From Paenibacillus spongiae (GTDB lineage Bacteria > Bacillota > Bacilli > Paenibacillales > Paenibacillaceae), in contig NZ_CP091430.1 of assembly GCF_024734895.1 (NCBI RefSeq), positions 3,552,501-3,616,500 on the forward strand: 64,000 bases of DNA. The letters are read 5' to 3'. A program made the position numbers and the translations under genes. Positions 60,597-64,000 of the stretch are shown piece after piece. The first letter of the stretch is position 1; every line of letters begins with the position of its first letter. The notes below the pieces were generated by a model, which searched no databases, was not told the origin of the DNA, and saw only the letters and a program-made list of their open reading frames with translations.

Positions 60597-60647
60597 TAGA
60601 AAGCGCTATACCCTTTTTTTGAAACGTTTCGAATGCCGGTGTGTATA
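60597..60647 (+). promoter_or_regulatory. operator module 2 and promoter of the solute-binding gene
   Basis: AGAAAGCGCTATAC (60598-60611) matches 12 of 14 cre positions. TTGAAACGTTTCGAATG follows at 60619; its TGAAACGTTTC is a LacI-type palindrome and overlaps a -35 (TTGAAA, then 17 bp, TGTATA at 60642). Repression by blocking polymerase is the likely mode (inference). Confidence 0.6.
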
Positions 60648-60742
60648 CTCCATACATTAAGGGAGGTGATGTGGCTTCACATAAGAATTACCTGTTTTTT
60701 TCGAAAGGGCAAAGCGTTCAATACGAATAATGAAGGAGTTCG

Positions 60743-62179
60743 ATGGACATGAGAAAAGTGTTCTCCTTGTCAATGATTATGGTTTTGTGCTTGACGCTTG
60801 TACTAACGGCTTGCGGTAATTCGGGGGACAGCAATAAGGGGAATAGCAGCACAGCAAACGGCAATAAAGAGACCGGCAATACCGCTCCGAACGATTCGGG
60901 CGCTCCGGCCGATACGCCAGACAAACAAAATAGCGACCCGGCTGAGGATGGAAAAAAAGAGACGGTTACGCTGAAATGGGCCACTTGGATGGGCAAAGAG
61001 GAAGCGGATCAATATATCAAAGCGTTTGAAGCTACGCATCCTCACATCAAAATCCAAAAGGATCCTGCGGTTGATTGGCCATGGAACGAAAAGCTGTCGG
61101 CAGTAGCGGCTGCAGGCGAGCTTCCGGACGTCATGTGGACCTTCGGCGTGCCGTTCGCTGCCGCCAACGGCTGGCTTGAAGATCTGACGCCATATCTAGA
61201 GAACGATCCGGAATACCAAAGCGGGAAAACGTTCAAGAACCTGGACGCCACGGCGAATTATGACGGCAAGCAGTATGCACTGCCGCATTCGCTCTACATG
61301 TTCGCCATTAACTTGAATCTGGATCTGTTCGAGAAGGAAAACGTTCCCGTGCCTCCGGTTAACTGGACGATAGACGATATGCGCGATGCAGCGATCAAGC
61401 TGACGAAGTTCAACGATAAACAGTTCGGCATGTCGGGATTGGGCGGCTTGCGCCAAACGCTCCCGTCCGCATTCGATACGAGCCTGGACTGGAACACATG
61501 GGACGGCGAGAAATTTAATTTCACAAGCCCGGCCTTTAAAGAAGCTTCCGATTACGTCGATGAACTGCTCTACTCCGATAAAGTTTCTTATGACATCTAC
61601 AAGCCTGAAGAGATTCAGGGATGGTTCGGGAAGGATCAATGGCCGTGGATGCTGGGGAAAGTCGGTATGCAGTATGACGGTACATGGAGTATATCCGGCA
61701 ACGCCAAGAACGCCAAGTTCAAATGGGATGTGAGACCGCTTCCATCCGCGAAAGGACAGCGAGTTCCGCTCATCACGGACTATGTCGGCCTGTCCAAGAG
61801 CTCCAAGCATAAGCAGGAAGCATTCGAATTTATTAAATGGCTGACGTTCTCTAAGGAAGGCTGGATGGAAAGAATGAAGCCGGAATGGCCTCTTGGCAGC
61901 ATCCCGCTCGTGAATGATGAAGAAGTTTGGAGCGCTTATCTGGGCAGAGAAGATATGCCTCCAGGCATGAAAGAGCTGGTCAAGATGATTCCTGACGGCT
62001 TTGTCGATTTGATCAAATGGCTGCCGGGTTACCAAGTTGGACTATCTTCTGTTTATGACCCGACATTCAAAGATATTAACGATCGGAAAGTTAAATTGGA
62101 AGACGTTGCGGCAGATTTGGATAAGAGAATGAACGACTCGTACATTGAGGCCGTTGCTCAACTGAAGGCTGTAAAATAA
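60743..62179 (+). CDS. ABC transporter solute-binding lipoprotein (family 1)
   Basis: About 478 residues. Either the ATG at 60743 (4 nt after AAGGAG) or the one at 60749 (10 nt after) may be used; the second has better spacing. Lipoprotein signal MRKVFSLSMIMVLCLTLVL with lipobox LTAC, a Ser/Asn/Gly-rich linker, then a family 1 sugar-binding fold (LKWATWMGKEEADQYIKAFE, AAAGELPDVMWTFGVP, SKHKQEAFEFIKWLTFSKEG). Orphan, no permease or ATPase near. The upstream modules suggest control by CcpA and a LacI-type repressor. A terminator follows. Confidence 0.9.
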   Translation: MDMRKVFSLSMIMVLCLTLVLTACGNSGDSNKGNSSTANGNKETGNTAPNDSGAPADTPDKQNSDPAEDGKKETVTLKWATWMGKEEADQYIKAFEATHPHIKIQKDPAVDWPWNEKLSAVAAAGELPDVMWTFGVPFAAANGWLEDLTPYLENDPEYQSGKTFKNLDATANYDGKQYALPHSLYMFAINLNLDLFEKENVPVPPVNWTIDDMRDAAIKLTKFNDKQFGMSGLGGLRQTLPSAFDTSLDWNTWDGEKFNFTSPAFKEASDYVDELLYSDKVSYDIYKPEEIQGWFGKDQWPWMLGKVGMQYDGTWSISGNAKNAKFKWDVRPLPSAKGQRVPLITDYVGLSKSSKHKQEAFEFIKWLTFSKEGWMERMKPEWPLGSIPLVNDEEVWSAYLGREDMPPGMKELVKMIPDGFVDLIKWLPGYQVGLSSVYDPTFKDINDRKVKLEDVAADLDKRMNDSYIEAVAQLKAVK

Positions 62180-62218
62180 CAGCACCGAATCAGGAGTGGA
62201 ACTAGCGGTTAAACAAAC

Positions 62219-62258
62219 AAATCTCGTCCCTAAGACTGCGGTCTTGGGGGCGGGATTT
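62219..62258 (+). terminator. rho-independent terminator
   Basis: AATCTCGTCCC-TAAGAC and GGTCTT-GGGGGCGGGATT arms with wobble pairs, then T5. It closes the solute-binding gene. Confidence 0.7.
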
Positions 62259-62456
62259 TTGTTTTTATTATGGCTGCTTGATCAAGCTGGCCTTGGCACC
62301 TCCACGTCTAAAGGCAATCCGCCGATTTGTGAAATTAATGCCGGTGAAAATTCGGAACCTTGCATCTGTGTTTGCCAATTCTATCATCCTTTCTATTGAA
62401 TAGATTTATTCGAGCTTGAGAACATATTAAGAGATAAATGGAAAGCATTGACACCC

Positions 62457-62499
62457 GTTGTGCAATCGATTACGTTAAGTGAGAATTCGATTGCACAAC
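62457..62499. promoter_or_regulatory. 13-bp inverted repeat, LacI-type operator pair
   Basis: GTTGTGCAATCGA and TCGATTGCACAAC separated by 17 nt. Each arm carries TGCAATCGA, a frequent LacI-family half-site. It lies just before the LacI relic and beta-helix gene. Confidence 0.5.
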
Positions 62500-62525
62500 T
62501 CACTAGACAACAAAGAGGGATGAAA

Positions 62526-62636
62526 ATGGCGAATATTTATGATAGTGCGAAATTGGCGGGTGTATCTGCCGCGACTGTGAGCTATAGAATCATCATTATG
62601 CTAAGGGAGTTGGGAGTGCAATGGGAAACAACGTAA
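62526..62636 (+). pseudogene. LacI-family regulator, N-terminal relic
   Basis: MANIYDSAKLAGVSAATVSY is the start of a LacI DNA-binding domain (AGAGGG upstream). Immediately after it the frame departs from the family (RIIIMLRELGVQWETT) and ends, overlapping the start of the beta-helix gene by 16 nt. The hinge and ligand-binding domains are gone; the deletion joins the HTH directly to the next gene's ribosome site. Confidence 0.8.
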
Positions 62637-64000
62637 AGCCTTATCCGGGAATGATCATCATGGAAGATGTCGTGTTCGAACCCGGCGATTATCATTTCGA
62701 CAACGGCTTAGGGTTAATTGTAGCTGCTGACGGAATTACGATTGATGGTAATGGGGCAGTCATTATAGGCCGAGGTAAGGAGGGAAAAAGCATAACCTAT
62801 TCGGGTATCGGCTTGTTCTCGAACGGTCATCGCGATGTTATTGTTAAAAACCTGAATATTAAGCGCTTTCGAACGGGCATGAAAGTCATGAATGGATCGG
62901 GGTGGACGATAGAAGATAACGACTTGTCCTACAATTACACCGATCCGGATTTTGGATGGGGAGACGGCGATCCATTCGGCGCGCTGTATCTATTCAATAT
63001 TACGAATAGCTTGGTTCGCGCAAACAAAGGCAATTATGTCTGGAACGGCCTCCATCTGAAAGGCTGCGAGGATAACCGAATCGAACTGAATCAATTCTCG
63101 CACTGCACGAATGTCTGTTTGAAATTGTGGCATTCGTCGAGAAATGAAATTACGGGGAATACGATGAATCACGGAATAAGGATCGCGCCCGGAGAAGTCC
63201 ATGCGCGGGATTCGACGAGCGTATTGATCGAAAGCGGTTCCAATTATAATCGTTTCATGTCTAACGATTTTACCCATGGCGGGGACGGTGTGTTTATTCG
63301 TTCGCTTAATGGATGGGTCAGTACGGGGAATTATTTCGAAGACAACGATGCTTCCTATGCGCACAATAACGCCTGGGAGGTATGGGACCCCGGCAACACG
63401 TTCGTAAATAATAAAGGCAACCATTCAAGCTACGGCTTTTGGCTTGGAGGATCATGCCATGCGGTACTTATCGGTAACGAAGCAGCATACAACGGGTTAC
63501 GAATCGCAAACGCTCCGGAACCGTTCGGCAATGCGGGAATTGCCGTCGTGAACGGTTCCAGCAGCCATTTTGTCATGAGGCATAATCACATCCATCATAA
63601 CAAGAGCGCCGGCCTGGCTATCGGTTATAAACCCGGTTATGAAGCGTTCCACTGGATCATCGAGCAGAATGTAATCACCGACAACGGCACCTACGGGATT
63701 TATTTGAAACATGCGAACTGGATCAACATATCTGCCAACGTACTCACCGGCAACAAGCTTGGAGAGATGCATGAAGACATGAATGTCTCTAATGTCTTTC
63801 TAAATACCTTGGATTCTTCCGATCGTTCAGGACCGAAGGCGGTTGCAACCAAGTTGACGGAAAGGGCTGTCGCCGGGATAACGGTGCGATTTGAAGCCGG
63901 AGAAAGCTATGATCCGGAAGGCAGTGATATTGTATTTCGCTGGGATATGGGAGACGGCACAATATACAGTGATTCAGCCGTTGATCACATCTACAAGACG
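62621..64000 (+). CDS. right-handed parallel beta-helix protein with PKD domain (3' end outside window)
   Basis: Open frame of 460 codons from the ATG at 62621 (AAGGGAG/GGGAG upstream) to the window edge without a stop. Residues about 5-400 form a NosD/pectate-lyase-like beta-helix with repeats such as FEPGDYHFDNGLGLIVAADG, ITIDGNGAVIIGRG, NGLHLKGCEDNRIELNQFSH and GIYLKHANWINISANVLTGN. From about 418 a PKD-like domain begins (VRFEAGESYDPEGSDIVFRW, DMGDGTIYSDS). No signal peptide is seen at the start. Likely a polysaccharide-acting or -binding protein; catalytic residues were not identified. Confidence 0.88.
   Translation, partial: MGNNVKPYPGMIIMEDVVFEPGDYHFDNGLGLIVAADGITIDGNGAVIIGRGKEGKSITYSGIGLFSNGHRDVIVKNLNIKRFRTGMKVMNGSGWTIEDNDLSYNYTDPDFGWGDGDPFGALYLFNITNSLVRANKGNYVWNGLHLKGCEDNRIELNQFSHCTNVCLKLWHSSRNEITGNTMNHGIRIAPGEVHARDSTSVLIESGSNYNRFMSNDFTHGGDGVFIRSLNGWVSTGNYFEDNDASYAHNNAWEVWDPGNTFVNNKGNHSSYGFWLGGSCHAVLIGNEAAYNGLRIANAPEPFGNAGIAVVNGSSSHFVMRHNHIHHNKSAGLAIGYKPGYEAFHWIIEQNVITDNGTYGIYLKHANWINISANVLTGNKLGEMHEDMNVSNVFLNTLDSSDRSGPKAVATKLTERAVAGITVRFEAGESYDPEGSDIVFRWDMGDGTIYSDSAVDHIYKT

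Noticed and set aside
61196-62035. 279-codon reverse frame opposite the second solute-binding gene
   Set aside because: Low-complexity shadow of the real gene, with no ribosome site.

Overview
This 64 kb window looks like chromosome of a low-to-mid-GC, spore-forming Firmicute of the Paenibacillaceae (Paenibacillus/Cohnella type). This is inferred from strong AGGAGG-type ribosome binding sites, frequent TTG/GTG starts, lipoprotein sugar-binding proteins, two AraC regulators, GH4 and GH76 glycosidases, a GC of roughly 48% and many short regulator-target gene pairs. No rRNA operon, intact tRNA, CRISPR array or intact transposase was seen.

Region 1 (1-25.5 kb) is mostly ordinary accessory metabolism. 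It holds a ferritin-like protein, an orphan solute-binding lipoprotein, an HxlR-regulated aldo/keto reductase with an SDR enzyme, a GMC oxidoreductase with a DUF1259 protein, and a flavin oxidoreductase followed by two Rrf2 regulators. Next come an ankyrin protein, a GH4 glycosidase divergent from an AraC regulator, several VOC and GNAT proteins, a tdh-kbl threonine degradation operon divergent from a cupin-HTH regulator, and an ANT(6)-like adenylyltransferase.

Region 2 (25.5-36 kb) is a graveyard of decayed and mobile DNA. It contains relics of a DUF421 protein, a Tn554-type TnpC (DUF6262), an ACR3-like transporter, a tyrosine recombinase and several secreted proteins, many broken by single-base indels. 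Mixed in are an intact APH-like kinase, a creatininase-family enzyme and a DUF3888 protein. Two ~130 bp elements (25787-25916 and 27652-27780) have identical geometry, each with four 19-bp sites sharing one half and differing together in the other half. A 57-bp perfect palindrome and dispersed GCTAACGGG repeats lie in the same zone.

Region 3 (35.6-39.7 kb) looks imported from a clostridial donor. A chimeric subtilisin/XRE fragment precedes a 1035-residue multidomain GH76 alpha-mannanase, which is followed by a tRNA-tail-like sequence between two 16-bp direct repeats.

Region 4 (39.9-64 kb) holds an AraC/PhyH pair, an HrtBA-like ABC transporter with an HssR-like box, a phytase-like esterase, cysI-hemD (sulfite reductase and siroheme precursor) and a PadR-controlled DUF1048/ABC export cluster followed by an ABC/FtsX pair. 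It ends with L-rhamnonate dehydratase, a HemY/CgoX-type oxidase, a second orphan solute-binding lipoprotein behind two cre/LacI-like operator modules, and a beta-helix/PKD protein that runs off the window. Gene relics here include Ku, PurM, a CysI tail, an FtsX permease tail and a LacI head.

The most informative material is regulatory. Many genes sit beside a candidate operator whose shape fits the adjacent regulator family (HxlR, Rrf2, AraC, PadR).
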